Shown: piece by piece, positions 1 to 8,826 of the stretch
Layout: every line of letters begins with the position of its first letter
Position numbering within the stretch: the first letter of the stretch is position 1
NCBI RefSeq assembly: GCF_022410465.1
Contig: NZ_JAJSON010000025.1
Span: forward strand, 62,001-126,000
Direction of reading: 5' to 3'
Source: Christiangramia crocea
Lineage (GTDB): Bacteria; Bacteroidota; Bacteroidia; Flavobacteriales; Flavobacteriaceae
Length of the DNA stretch: 64,000 nt
Notes under the pieces: generated by a model
The model's input: only the letters and a program-made list of their open reading frames with translations
Told to the model about the DNA's origin: nothing
Database searches by the model: none
Position numbers and translations under genes: made by a program

Positions 1-54
1 AAAAATACAAAGTACCCTATGCTTTGCTTTTAATATATTGTTAAATAAGGCTGG

Positions 55-924
55 CTATTTGGCGATCCTCTCCAGGGAATACCTGATTAGATCGTCAACA
101 GGTTTTGAAGTATCTTCAGCAAATTCGCCGGTTAGCCTGTTGGCGAGAACTACATTCATTGAAACTGAACGATGCCCGAGTAACTTTGACAGACCATAAA
201 TACCCGATGTTTCCATTTCAAGGTTGGTAATCTCATGACCTTTATAGTTGAAAGCGCCTATCTTATCGTTCATTTCGGCGTCAGGAATTTGAGCTCTTAA
301 TACCCGGCCCTGAGGGCCGTAGAAACCAACATTGGTTCCGGTAAATCCTTTTATGGTAGAATCAGAACTAAATTTTTCTATCAGGTTCTCATCTCCTTTA
401 ACAACATAAGGCATGGCCTTAAGAGAAGACCAGCCTGTTTGTTCTACGAAAGCTTCTGCAATTTCTGTATTTAAAAAAGAATCACTTTTGTAATAGTGCA
501 TAAGTCCGTCAAATCCTATAGCCCATTCACTGGTAATAAATGAACCCACGGGGATGTTTTCTCTTATGGACCCTGTAGTTCCAATACGTATAATATCCAG
601 ACTAACGGGATTTTCCTTTATTGCTTTCCCCTTCAGGTCAATATTCGCCAGTGCGTCTAATTCGGTAAAAGCAATGTCAATATTGTCGGTTCCCATTCCT
701 GTAGACATCACGGTGATACGCTTTCCTCTAAAATAACCTGTATGCGTAAAGAATTCACGTTTATTTTTCTTAACCTCGATCTTATCAAAATGCCTGCTGA
801 TTTTCGAAACCCTACCCGGATCTCCAACCACAATTATCGTTTGGGCCAGGTCTTCAGGAAGTAGGCCCAGATGGTAGATTGAACCATCCCTGTTAAGGAC
901 AAGTTCAGATGCTTTTAAACTCAT
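55..924 (-). CDS. Nucleoside phosphorylase (uridine phosphorylase-like)
   Basis: This is a PNP/UDP-type phosphorylase that would split a nucleoside with phosphate into free base and ribose-1-phosphate in the cytoplasm (pyrimidine or purine salvage). The 289-residue protein shows the phosphate-binding GDPGR motif (residues 34-38), the RIGTTGS loop (113-119) and the ribose/base-site segment NLEMETSGIY (234-243), all in family order. Its length is slightly above the roughly 250 residues of E. coli Udp. The DUF1835 gene ends 1 nt upstream of its start, so the two are probably co-transcribed. Uridine as substrate is inferred from overall resemblance; inosine or another nucleoside cannot be excluded. 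Confidence 0.85.
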   Translation of the reverse strand: MSLKASELVLNRDGSIYHLGLLPEDLAQTIIVVGDPGRVSKISRHFDKIEVKKNKREFFTHTGYFRGKRITVMSTGMGTDNIDIAFTELDALANIDLKGKAIKENPVSLDIIRIGTTGSIRENIPVGSFITSEWAIGFDGLMHYYKSDSFLNTEIAEAFVEQTGWSSLKAMPYVVKGDENLIEKFSSDSTIKGFTGTNVGFYGPQGRVLRAQIPDAEMNDKIGAFNYKGHEITNLEMETSGIYGLSKLLGHRSVSMNVVLANRLTGEFAEDTSKPVDDLIRYSLERIAK

Positions 925-925
925 T

Positions 926-1855
926 CTATAATTTTAATAATTTGTGAGATTCAGACTCATATAGGAAATCATACATCCTGGCACCACCAAAATACTCGTC
1001 ATTTTTAAGATCCCGGTAAAAATTCTTTTCTCCGTTCAATACCTGTTTTCCCTTTTCCGATAGCAGGATACGGTCGTCTTTATTTTCATAAAAAATTGAA
1101 AGCTTCTTCAGCAACCGCTTCATTTGAGTATCACTATATCCATAATAACCCTGATATTGAAGTGCATAACCTAAAAGATGGTTCTCACTGGCTATTTCAT
1201 GATTTTCAATAAGCTTCAGAACATTTCTTTCCAGCGAATTAATTCCGGTGACGCTATTTGGAAACCTTTCAATATGAGCCCTTATGCAGCTTGACAGGTA
1301 TTCGAAATTAGTATTGGTCTTTATCTGTGGTTTTAATTTCATGGGATCACCACTGCAATACAGTTCCCATATCAACATAGCTACCTCCAGATCATCATTA
1401 TTCAACTCGATCCTGTTATCGTAATGGTTTTTAAGCTCATCAAGGCTTAGGTTTGAAAGAGGTTTGAACTCTTTCTCACCAGGCAGTTTTTTGCTACAAA
1501 CCAGTGAGATGGGGACTTCTTTTTTCTTTGCGAAAAGAAGATTAATGGCAGCAAGCATGTTGATATGACAAAAAAGATCAAATTCAAACCAGAGAATGAC
1601 TGAGTCATAGTCATCCATGGCCTTTAATCTCTTTATTTCCGAAATAAAGCGTTCTTCATAATTTTCGGAAGAAATATCATAAGCCTTTCGAAGGAATTTC
1701 TTTCTTACTTTAAAGAAATCCTGGTTGATCTCCTTCAGGGTAGGGCCTTCACATAATAGCTCACGCCAGATGATAAGCTCACCTGGCAGATTGAGTTGTT
1801 CCATTTGTTCAGCAAGGCTGTCGCCGTTAACGATATGTAAGGTTTTATTTCCCAT
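926..1855 (-). CDS. DUF1835 domain-containing protein
   Basis: This 309-residue protein is recognised by its N-terminal HIVNGDS segment and following GELIIWRELLCEGP stretch, which are characteristic of DUF1835. No catalytic function is established for the family. The C-terminal part (about residues 200-309) is helical and charged. There is no signal peptide or membrane segment, so it should be cytoplasmic. It sits between the SUI1-like factor gene (26 bp upstream) and the nucleoside phosphorylase gene (1 bp downstream) in one minus-strand run. I cannot assign a role beyond family membership. Confidence 0.7.
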   Translation of the reverse strand: MGNKTLHIVNGDSLAEQMEQLNLPGELIIWRELLCEGPTLKEINQDFFKVRKKFLRKAYDISSENYEERFISEIKRLKAMDDYDSVILWFEFDLFCHINMLAAINLLFAKKKEVPISLVCSKKLPGEKEFKPLSNLSLDELKNHYDNRIELNNDDLEVAMLIWELYCSGDPMKLKPQIKTNTNFEYLSSCIRAHIERFPNSVTGINSLERNVLKLIENHEIASENHLLGYALQYQGYYGYSDTQMKRLLKKLSIFYENKDDRILLSEKGKQVLNGEKNFYRDLKNDEYFGGARMYDFLYESESHKLLKL

Positions 1856-1881
1856 AAAAGAATAAAAAAAGCGTATTGGAA

Positions 1882-2238
1882 TTAACCTCCAACACGCTTA
1901 ACGTTATAACCCTCTTTTTCCAGTATTTGCATAATTTTATCCCGGTCATCTCCCTGTATAATGATCTCTCCTTCTTTTGTTGAGCCACCAACACCGCATT
2001 TTTTCTTCAGCATTTTGCCCAGTGCGATGAGATCTTCCTCAGGTCCCTGGAATCCTTTTATAATGGTAACGGTTTTTCCGCCGCGACCTTTATTGCTAAA
2101 ATGAGCTTCAAGTTCCTGTTCTCCGGGCGAAAGTACTTCCTGAGAATCACCTTCTGCATAATCGCTCTCATCAAAATCATCATTAGTGGAGAATACAAAT
2201 CCTCCCAGATCTTCTAATCCTAACTTTTTTTTTGCCAT
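1882..2238 (-). CDS. SUI1/eIF1-family translation factor (YciH-like)
   Basis: This is a small (118 residue) bacterial homologue of eukaryotic eIF1, expected to act at the 30S subunit on start-site fidelity. The C-terminal SUI1 domain (about residues 50-118) contains the conserved GRGGKTVTIIKGF strand, the KKKCGVGGSTKEGEI loop and a closing IIIQGDDRDKIM segment. The N-terminal 50 residues are acidic and probably disordered. Its start lies 2 nt from the stop of the upstream dioxygenase gene, implying co-transcription. Confidence 0.88.
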   Translation of the reverse strand: MAKKKLGLEDLGGFVFSTNDDFDESDYAEGDSQEVLSPGEQELEAHFSNKGRGGKTVTIIKGFQGPEEDLIALGKMLKKKCGVGGSTKEGEIIIQGDDRDKIMQILEKEGYNVKRVGG

Positions 2239-2240
2239 AA

Positions 2241-3197
2241 TTATTTTTTAGCCAGGCCTATTTCAATAAGGCGCTGATTCAAAAACTCACCGGCGGTGAT
2301 ATCCTCATACTGCTTCGGATGATCTTCATCTATACATTCCTCAAGACAATCCAGTTTCATATCACTTCTCGGATGCATGAAGAAAGGTATGGAATATCTT
2401 GGATTATCCCATTCTTCTTTAGGTGGATTAATAACCCGGTGAATTGTAGATCTTAATTTATTATTGGTGTGTCTTTCCAGCATATCCCCAACATTAATCA
2501 CAAGTTCATCTTCCTGCGGAATGGCATCTATCCATTCACCATCTTTCCTGAGTACCTGAAGCCCTCCTGTTGAAGCTCCCATAAGAAGGGTAATAAGGTT
2601 GATATCACCATGTGCTCCGGCTCTTACAGCTCCTTTTGGCTCTTCGGTGATCGGAGGATAATGGATTGGCCTAAGAATACTGTTCCCATTACTTGCCCAA
2701 TGGTCAAAGTAATGCTCTTCGAGACCTATATACAGAGCCAGTGCCCTTAGTACATAAATCCCTGTTTTCTCAAGCATTCTGTAAGCTTCCATGCCTACAT
2801 GATTGAAGTCCTTTAGTTCTTCAACCTGTACATTGGAGGGATATTCTTCTTTGAGATCGGCATCTTCAGAAGGTTCCTGCCCAAAATGCCAGAACTCTTT
2901 AAGATCTCCTTCCTTTTTACCTTTTGCATGTTCTTTACCAAAGGAGATATAACCTCTCTGGCCTGCCAGGCCTTCTATTTCATATTTCTGTTTGGTTTCC
3001 AGAGGTAGATCGAAGAAATTCTTTACCTCTTTATATAATTCTTCTACGAGCTCATCGCTCAAAAAATGATTCTTTAATGCTACAAACCCAATTTCTTCAT
3101 AAGCCTTACCAATTTTTTCCACAAATTTCTCCTTTCGCTTTGGATCATCAGAAAGGAAATCGGCCAGGTTTACGCTGGGAATATTATTCATCGCCAT
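2241..3197 (-). CDS. 2-oxoglutarate/Fe(II)-dependent dioxygenase, isopenicillin N synthase-like
   Basis: This is a cytoplasmic non-haem iron oxygenase of the DIOX_N plus 2OG-FeII_Oxy architecture. The N-terminal domain (about 5-120) is followed by the jelly roll. The iron ligands are visible as His196 and Asp198 (GAHGD) and His253 (STIHRV), and the 2-oxoglutarate-binding RxS motif is Arg267/Ser269 (PRYSIPFF). The 318-residue length is typical. Start choice is slightly ambiguous, because ATG codons occur at residues 1 and 3. It heads the minus-strand run leading to the SUI1 factor. The substrate is not predictable from sequence. Confidence 0.85.
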   Translation of the reverse strand: MAMNNIPSVNLADFLSDDPKRKEKFVEKIGKAYEEIGFVALKNHFLSDELVEELYKEVKNFFDLPLETKQKYEIEGLAGQRGYISFGKEHAKGKKEGDLKEFWHFGQEPSEDADLKEEYPSNVQVEELKDFNHVGMEAYRMLEKTGIYVLRALALYIGLEEHYFDHWASNGNSILRPIHYPPITEEPKGAVRAGAHGDINLITLLMGASTGGLQVLRKDGEWIDAIPQEDELVINVGDMLERHTNNKLRSTIHRVINPPKEEWDNPRYSIPFFMHPRSDMKLDCLEECIDEDHPKQYEDITAGEFLNQRLIEIGLAKK

Positions 3198-3295
3198 TCT
3201 TAGCAGTATTTTAAATTTATTTAGACAGACAAAGTTAAGTAAAATTAGGTGATGTGCTGCTGGTTTATATTTTTCTTAGCATATAGAAATTTGGT

Positions 3296-3303
3296 TACAT
3301 TTG
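3296..3303 (+). promoter_or_regulatory. Putative -7 box (TACATTTG) of the E1 gene
   Basis: TACATTTG matches the Bacteroidota -7 consensus TAnnTTTG exactly. No convincing -33 TTTG was found 19-21 bp upstream. The box overlaps the TTG codon at 3301, which argues that translation begins at the in-frame ATG 3322. Confidence 0.4.
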
Positions 3304-3321
3304 AGTGATAAAAACTTTTTT

Positions 3322-5328
3322 ATGCTCTTCAGGAAAACAAAATCACGTGAGCTGGATTACTCAGATTTTCAAATATCTAACAGTAAAATGCTTGAGCTTT
3401 ATAAAGCGATGCTTAAGCCCAGAATGATAGAGGAGAAGATGCTTATACTCCTAAGGCAGGGTAAGGTGTCAAAGTGGTTCAGCGGTATCGGGCAGGAAGC
3501 GATTTCTATTGGCGTGACAGAGGCTATGAAAAAAGATGAATACATTCTGCCTATGCATCGTAACCTTGGAGTTTTTACAGCTAGAAACATTCCTTTAAAC
3601 CGGCTTTTTGCCCAGTGGCAGGGAAAAGCCTCCGGGTTTACAAAAGGGCGAGACCGTAGTTTTCATTTCGGGACACAGGAATATAAGATAGTTGGCATGA
3701 TCTCTCACCTGGGACCTCAGATGGGTGTCGCAGACGGGATTGCACTTGCACATAAACTAAGAAATGAAAATCTCCTGACGGCCGTGTTTACGGGAGAAGG
3801 GGGAACCAGCGAAGGCGATTTTCATGAAGCATTGAATATAGCCTCTGTCTGGGACCTTCCGGTTTTATTTTGTATCGAAAATAACGGCTACGGACTTTCA
3901 ACACCTACGCCTGAACAATACAGATGTAATGACCTGGCTGATCGTGGAGTGGGATATGGAATAGAATCACATATAATTGACGGTAATAATATTCTTGAGG
4001 TATATTCCCGGATTTTTGAAATAGCCGAAAGTATAAGGGAGAATCCCAGACCTGTATTAGTAGAGTTTAAGACCTTTAGAATGAGAGGTCATGAAGAAGC
4101 CAGTGGGACGAAATATGTACCGCAGGAATTGATGGATGAATGGCAGAAGAAAGATCCTATAATAAATTTCCAGAACTATCTTTTTGAAAAAGGAGTTCTG
4201 GATGATGAACAACTGGACCAATTCAGGCAGGATATTACCAGTGAAATAAATGAAAATCTTGAAAAGGCTTTCAATGAGCCCATGATTCAATCAACTGAAA
4301 CTGACGAGTTAAGTAATGTATTTCAAGAGTTTAAATATCAGTCACTTGAACCTCAATTTGAAAATGAAAATATCCGTTATATTGATGCGGTTTCACAGGC
4401 ATTAAGATCATCCATGGAAAGGCATGAAAACCTTGTTTTGATGGGACAGGATATTGCCGATTACGGAGGTGTTTTCAAAATAACCGAAGGCTTTATTGAC
4501 CAATTTGGAAAAGACAGGATAAGGAATACACCTATTTGTGAGTCGGCTATTGTGGGAACGGCGATGGGACTTTCAATAAATGGGATGAAAGCAATGGTGG
4601 AGATGCAGTTCAGTGATTTTGTAAGTTCCGGCTTTAATCCTATTGTGAACTATTTAGCCAAGGTAAATTACCGTTGGGATCAGAATGCCGATGTTGTTAT
4701 TCGAATGCCCTGTGGAGGAGGCGTAGGAGCCGGGCCTTTTCATAGCCAGACCAACGAAGCCTGGTTTACAAAAGTTCCGGGATTAAAAGTGGTTTATCCG
4801 GCCTTTCCGTATGATGCCAAAGGATTGCTGAACACCGCGTTTAATGACCCTAACCCGGTATTATTCTTTGAACATAAGGCGCTTTACAGGAGTATAAGAC
4901 AGGATGTGCCAGTAGACTATTATACCTTACCATTTGGAAAAGCCTCAAGAATAAGGGAAGGTAGTGAAGTAAGTATTATAACTTATGGAGCGGGGGTACA
5001 CTGGGCAATTAATACTCTTGATGAAATGGATTATCAAAATGCAGATCTTATCGACCTTCGTAGTCTGCAACCTTTGGATACTGATTGTATATGTGAATCT
5101 GTTATAAGAACGGGAAAGGCAATTATTTTAACCGAAGATTCTTTATTTGGCAGTCTGGCTTCTGAAATTGCAGCCATAATCTCTGAAAACTGTTTTGAAA
5201 GCCTGGATGCCCCTGTAATGAGGGTGGGCAGCCTGGAGACCCCTGTTCCATTTGCTGAAAATCTCGAAAAACAGTATCTCCCGCAGGAAAGGTTCAGGAA
5301 GAAACTCCAGGATTTAATAGAATATTAA
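3322..5328 (+). CDS. Fused E1 alpha-beta of branched-chain 2-oxoacid dehydrogenase
   Basis: This is a thiamine-diphosphate-dependent decarboxylase component of the branched-chain 2-oxoacid dehydrogenase complex, with alpha and beta subunits in one chain, as is common in Bacteroidota. Numbering from TTG 3301, the alpha half (about 30-330) carries the ThDP motif, GEGGTSEGD at 165-173 and ENN at 193-195. The beta half begins near residue 355 and has the GQDIADYGGVF segment. The frame is open from TTG 3301, but ATG 3322 (residue 8) is preferred because a -7 promoter box overlaps the TTG. It is monocistronic and divergent from the dioxygenase gene. Pyruvate or acetoin E1 paralogs are less likely given the fusion. 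Confidence 0.88.
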   Translation: MLFRKTKSRELDYSDFQISNSKMLELYKAMLKPRMIEEKMLILLRQGKVSKWFSGIGQEAISIGVTEAMKKDEYILPMHRNLGVFTARNIPLNRLFAQWQGKASGFTKGRDRSFHFGTQEYKIVGMISHLGPQMGVADGIALAHKLRNENLLTAVFTGEGGTSEGDFHEALNIASVWDLPVLFCIENNGYGLSTPTPEQYRCNDLADRGVGYGIESHIIDGNNILEVYSRIFEIAESIRENPRPVLVEFKTFRMRGHEEASGTKYVPQELMDEWQKKDPIINFQNYLFEKGVLDDEQLDQFRQDITSEINENLEKAFNEPMIQSTETDELSNVFQEFKYQSLEPQFENENIRYIDAVSQALRSSMERHENLVLMGQDIADYGGVFKITEGFIDQFGKDRIRNTPICESAIVGTAMGLSINGMKAMVEMQFSDFVSSGFNPIVNYLAKVNYRWDQNADVVIRMPCGGGVGAGPFHSQTNEAWFTKVPGLKVVYPAFPYDAKGLLNTAFNDPNPVLFFEHKALYRSIRQDVPVDYYTLPFGKASRIREGSEVSIITYGAGVHWAINTLDEMDYQNADLIDLRSLQPLDTDCICESVIRTGKAIILTEDSLFGSLASEIAAIISENCFESLDAPVMRVGSLETPVPFAENLEKQYLPQERFRKKLQDLIEY

Positions 5329-5398
5329 TAAGCAGGCAATTTAAACACAATTTAATTAAGAATCCTTAACAAAGTCACTGTTAAAGTATTAATAATCT

Positions 5399-5430
5399 TT
5401 TGTGGAAGGAATGCCACTACTGTAATTTAG
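5399..5430 (+). promoter_or_regulatory. Putative promoter of the DUF1328 gene
   Basis: A TTTG (5399-5402) and TAATTTAG (5423-5430, one mismatch to TAnnTTTG) are 20 bp apart, matching the flavobacterial -33/-7 layout. Transcription would start about 5437, leaving a leader of some 20 nt before ATG 5460. Confidence 0.45.
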
Positions 5431-5459
5431 TTACAACTAATCAATTAAAACTATAAATT

Positions 5460-5621
5460 ATGGTACGCTTAATCGTTATTTTTCTGATTATTGCGATCGT
5501 CGCCGCAATCTTTGGATTCGGTGGTGTCGCTGAAGGGGCCGCAGATATTGCAAAGATTATTTTCTATATTTTCCTTGTGCTGCTGGTAATTTCACTTTTA
5601 AGCAGATTATTCAGAAGATAA
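5460..5621 (+). CDS. DUF1328 small inner-membrane protein (YtjA-like)
   Basis: This 53-residue ORF begins [20 protein letters not shown], continues with the loop [12 protein letters not shown] and a second hydrophobic helix, and ends in LSRLFRR. That two-helix pattern with the central [13 protein letters not shown] segment is the signature of DUF1328 proteins, which are small membrane proteins of unknown function. A plausible TTTG-N20-TAnnTTTG-like promoter lies just upstream. It precedes two lipoprotein genes on the same strand. Confidence 0.8.
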   Translation: MVRLIVIFLIIAIVAAIFGFGGVAEGAADIAKIIFYIFLVLLVISLLSRLFRR

Positions 5622-5702
5622 TAAATCAGGTACATATAATCCAATGTGTTCTTATGCAAAACCATAATACACATTGGATTTTTGTTTAAAATCAATTCTA
5701 CT

Positions 5703-6182
5703 ATGAAAAAGTTTTTAGTACTACTATCTGCAGTTGCCTTTATGGCATCCTGCGGACCAAGTAAAGTAGCAAAAGAAGCCCGTAAAACATTCGATGGCAA
5801 CTGGACGCTAACAAATGTAACCTATCCGAACAATCCCGGAGATTTCAATGTAACGCTCTTTAATGAAGCTTCGGCCTCATGTTTTGAGAATAGCACCTGG
5901 GATTTCGTTTCCAACAATAATCGTGGTACTTATACTGTGACAGGAGTTGGATGCGATGGGGATACCAATTATTTCATTTGGTCTATAGATGAAGAGAATA
6001 CTCCTGCCGGAGTATATGATTTTCTTTTGAAACCCACTAATGATGATTACAAATCAACTACCGGTAACCAGGGGTTCCGATTGAATCTTAAGAGTTTAAG
6101 TGATACGAATATGGTATGGGAACAAACCGTAAATCTGGATGGTTCTCCATTTACCATTAGAATGAATTTTTCAAAACTTTAA
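5703..6182 (+). CDS. Lipocalin-like lipoprotein
   Basis: The start at ATG 5703 places a clean lipoprotein signal at the N-terminus, with the lipobox FMASC and acylated Cys17. The mature part (about 140 residues) begins with FDGNWTLTNVTY and is rich in beta-strand, resembling the Bacteroidota lipocalin-like lipoproteins that open with a G-x-W motif. No enzymatic residues are seen. It lies 18 bp upstream of the OmpA-type lipoprotein gene and is probably co-transcribed with it. A ligand-binding or structural envelope role is inference. Confidence 0.65.
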   Translation: MKKFLVLLSAVAFMASCGPSKVAKEARKTFDGNWTLTNVTYPNNPGDFNVTLFNEASASCFENSTWDFVSNNNRGTYTVTGVGCDGDTNYFIWSIDEENTPAGVYDFLLKPTNDDYKSTTGNQGFRLNLKSLSDTNMVWEQTVNLDGSPFTIRMNFSKL

Positions 6183-6199
6183 TTAAAATTTGAATAGCT

Positions 6200-6904
6200 A
6201 TGAGAACAGTGATAAATAGAATGTTGGCATTACTGGTGGTTTCAACCCTGATTTTTGGTTGTGAAGCGACCAAAAATGCTAATAACAAACAAAAAGGAGC
6301 CGTGATTGGCGCTACAGGCGGAGCCGTGATTGGTGGTGTTATTGGAAATAATACTGGTGACGGAAATACCGCATTGGGAGCCATTATTGGCGGTGTGGTT
6401 GGCGGTGCCGCAGGTGCAATCATCGGAAACGAAATGGATAAGCAGGCCAAAGAGATCGAAGAAGAGATCCCCGGTGCCGAAGTGGAACGTGTAGGAGAAG
6501 GTATTAATGTTACTTTTGATGAATCAAGCGGTGTTTATTTCGCTACAGATAAGTATAATATCAATTCGAAATCTGAAGAAACCCTGAACAAACTTGCAGG
6601 AATCTTTAAGGAGTATCCGCAAACAAATATCCTTGTTGAGGGACATACCGATAATACCGGAAGCGACAGCTATAACCTTACTCTTTCTAAGAACAGAGCT
6701 CAGGCCGTTACTGGTTATCTGGTAGAATCTGGTATTGACCGTGGTCGTTTCACTACTAAATGGTATGGTGAAAGTCAGCCTAAATATGACAACAGTACGG
6801 CTGAAGGCCGTGCCCAGAACCGTAGGGTAGAGCTTGCTATTGTTGCAAATGAAGAAATGAAGGAAGAGGCCAAAAAGAAGGCTGAACAGCAAAATGAGAA
6901 TTAA
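6200..6904 (+). CDS. OmpA-family lipoprotein with glycine-zipper domain
   Basis: This 234-residue envelope protein has a lipobox (LIFGC, Cys21), then a glycine-zipper segment (about 33-92, repeated GAVIGG/GAIIGG), then an OmpA-like peptidoglycan-binding domain (about 105-220). The OmpA domain shows VEGHTDNTG, SKNRAQAV and AQNRRVEL. It would anchor the outer membrane to peptidoglycan. The C-terminal tail is charged. It overlaps no neighbour and is followed by a strong terminator at 6925. Confidence 0.88.
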   Translation: MRTVINRMLALLVVSTLIFGCEATKNANNKQKGAVIGATGGAVIGGVIGNNTGDGNTALGAIIGGVVGGAAGAIIGNEMDKQAKEIEEEIPGAEVERVGEGINVTFDESSGVYFATDKYNINSKSEETLNKLAGIFKEYPQTNILVEGHTDNTGSDSYNLTLSKNRAQAVTGYLVESGIDRGRFTTKWYGESQPKYDNSTAEGRAQNRRVELAIVANEEMKEEAKKKAEQQNEN

Positions 6905-6924
6905 TAAAAAAATTTAATTCAGAG

Positions 6925-6955
6925 AAAAATCCCGGATTACTTCCGGGATTTTTTA
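6925..6955 (+). terminator. Intrinsic terminator after the OmpA-type lipoprotein
   Basis: A 12-bp stem (6925-6936 with 6942-6953) containing TCCCGGA/TCCGGGA and a 5-nt loop is followed by a T-run. It separates the lipoprotein operon from the polyketide operon. Confidence 0.8.
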
Positions 6956-6978
6956 TTCTTTATATTTAAATTAAAACA

Positions 6979-8106
6979 GTGAAAAACACTCACGTCATAA
7001 TTATTGGAGGAGGACTGGCAGGACTCACTGCCGCGATTCATTTGTCACATAAGAATATTGAAGTGATCCTGATAGAGAAGGAAGGATATCCACATCATAA
7101 AGTTTGTGGTGAATATTTATCAAAAGAGGTGATCCCTTATCTGAATATGCTTGGGCTTGACCTGAATGCTCTTAACCCGGCTGAAATTAACCGACTGGAA
7201 TATTCTTCCCCGGCAGGAAGAACAACCCACTGCGATCTTGAATTGGGAGGCCTGGGTATTAGTCGGTACGCTCTGGATAATTACTTTTTTCGTCAAAGCA
7301 TTTCCCCACGATCTAAAATAATCCATGATCTTGTTACTGAAATAAGATTTGAAAATAACGAATTTCTTGTGAAGCTATCAGGGGGAAAAGAATTGAGATC
7401 TGATTTTGTTTTGGGAGCCTACGGAAAAAGATCAAATCTGGATAAAAAACTAAACAGGAAGTTTTTTGACCGGCTATCTGGCTGGCTGGCGGTTAAGGCC
7501 CATTATAAAAAAGACAGTTTCCCTGAAGACCTTGTATCCCTGCATAATTTCAATGGAGGTTATTGCGGACTTTCAAAAACCGAAAACGGGAGTGTAAATG
7601 CATGTTATCTGGCTACTTATAAAAGTTTCAAGCCGTACAGGAACACAGAAGAATATAAGGAGCAGGTGTTGATGAAGAACCCGTTATTACGCGACTTTTT
7701 TTTAAATTCTGAAATTTTGTTTGAAAAGGAGCTTAGTATTGCACAGGTTTCCTTTGATAAAAAGGATCTTTTAGAAGACCATATATTAATGCTTGGGGAT
7801 GCTGCCGGATTGATACATCCTTTATGTGGTAACGGGATGGCAATGGCCATTCATAGTGCCAAACTGGCTTCTGAAAATATCATTCAGTTCTATGAAAACA
7901 GGAATTTAAGCCGGTATAATGTGGAAACGAATTATCAGAATAACTGGAATCGTGAGTTTAAATCGAGGATAAAGGCCGGTAGACTTTTGCAAAAGATCCT
8001 TTTGAATAAACCCCTTTCTGAAATCACTCAGGGAATTGTAATGAATTTTCCGGCGGTTATGCCACATATCATAAGGAAAACCCATGGAAAGCCTATCTAT
8101 GTTTAA
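6979..8106 (+). CDS. FAD-dependent oxidoreductase (geranylgeranyl reductase/monooxygenase-like) of the type III PKS operon
   Basis: This 375-residue flavoprotein has the Rossmann FAD motif GGGLAG (10-15), the KVCGEYLS segment (41-48) typical of the FixC/geranylgeranyl-reductase branch, and the second FAD motif GDAAGLIHPLCGNG (273-286). The start is GTG 6979. It opens an eight-gene operon and overlaps the methyltransferase gene. In actinobacterial type III PKS clusters a flavin monooxygenase hydroxylates alkylresorcinols to quinols or quinones, and an analogous tailoring role here is inference. A reductase acting on polyene or isoprenoid double bonds is the main alternative. Confidence 0.8.
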   Translation: MKNTHVIIIGGGLAGLTAAIHLSHKNIEVILIEKEGYPHHKVCGEYLSKEVIPYLNMLGLDLNALNPAEINRLEYSSPAGRTTHCDLELGGLGISRYALDNYFFRQSISPRSKIIHDLVTEIRFENNEFLVKLSGGKELRSDFVLGAYGKRSNLDKKLNRKFFDRLSGWLAVKAHYKKDSFPEDLVSLHNFNGGYCGLSKTENGSVNACYLATYKSFKPYRNTEEYKEQVLMKNPLLRDFFLNSEILFEKELSIAQVSFDKKDLLEDHILMLGDAAGLIHPLCGNGMAMAIHSAKLASENIIQFYENRNLSRYNVETNYQNNWNREFKSRIKAGRLLQKILLNKPLSEITQGIVMNFPAVMPHIIRKTHGKPIYV

Positions 8107-8812
8107 GCTAAATACGTCCACCAGAACGGCAGAACGCGAGATCATGGACGATTTTGAACTTAGCGGATCTCAACTTAGGAAAACTCTTAAAGATCTGGAG
8201 AATATCAATTTTCTGTTGGGTGGGAACGCGATCACCAGGGATGGAATAAAAACTTTGCTGGAAGGTTTCTCAAAAAACAAGATTATCAGGATAGCTGATA
8301 TTGGATGCGGGAATGGAGCCATGATACGCAGCATTGCCGCCTGGGGAAAGAAGAGGGGGTACTATTTTCAATTTACCGGGATAGATGCAAATCTGCATGC
8401 AATACAGATCGCAGAAGAACTTTCCCTGGAATATCCGGAAACAGATTTTCTGAATCTTAATATCTTCAGTAATGAATTCCGGGAAATGAAATTCGATATC
8501 ATTTTATGTACCTTAACCCTTCATCATTTCAGGAATGAACAGATCATTGATTTGGTTAAGCAGTTAAATATTCAGGCCGGGATAGGAGTGGTTATAAATG
8601 ATCTTCACCGGAGTAAAATGGCTTATTTCTTATTTCAGGCATTCTGTTGGTTTTTTGTAAATAATGAGATCGCCAGGAAGGATGGGCTGGTATCTATCCT
8701 AAGAGGTTTTAAAAAGGAAGATATTGAGGAATTTTCCAGTCATATTCCAGCTGCTGAACATCATATACAATGGAAGTGGGCATTTAGATATCAATGGATC
8801 CTCAGTAAATAA
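8084..8812 (+). CDS. Class I SAM methyltransferase of the type III PKS operon
   Basis: This 242-residue methyltransferase has SAM motif I IADIGCGNGA (70-79), an acidic GIDAN loop after strand 2, and a motif-IV-like IILCTLTLHHF. Start ATG 8084 overlaps the flavoprotein gene by 23 nt; ATG 8099 (residue 6) is an alternative giving an 8-nt overlap. Position between flavoprotein and PKS suggests O- or C-methylation of the polyketide head group, as in the SrsABC-type clusters of Streptomyces, but substrate is inferred only from context. Confidence 0.82.
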   Translation: MESLSMFKLNTSTRTAEREIMDDFELSGSQLRKTLKDLENINFLLGGNAITRDGIKTLLEGFSKNKIIRIADIGCGNGAMIRSIAAWGKKRGYYFQFTGIDANLHAIQIAEELSLEYPETDFLNLNIFSNEFREMKFDIILCTLTLHHFRNEQIIDLVKQLNIQAGIGVVINDLHRSKMAYFLFQAFCWFFVNNEIARKDGLVSILRGFKKEDIEEFSSHIPAAEHHIQWKWAFRYQWILSK

Positions 8813-8826
8813 CTATACTAACTTTT

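Noticed and set aside
6157-6450. Minus-strand ORF rich in Pro/Ala
   Set aside because: It is the antisense shadow of the glycine-zipper region of the OmpA-type lipoprotein.
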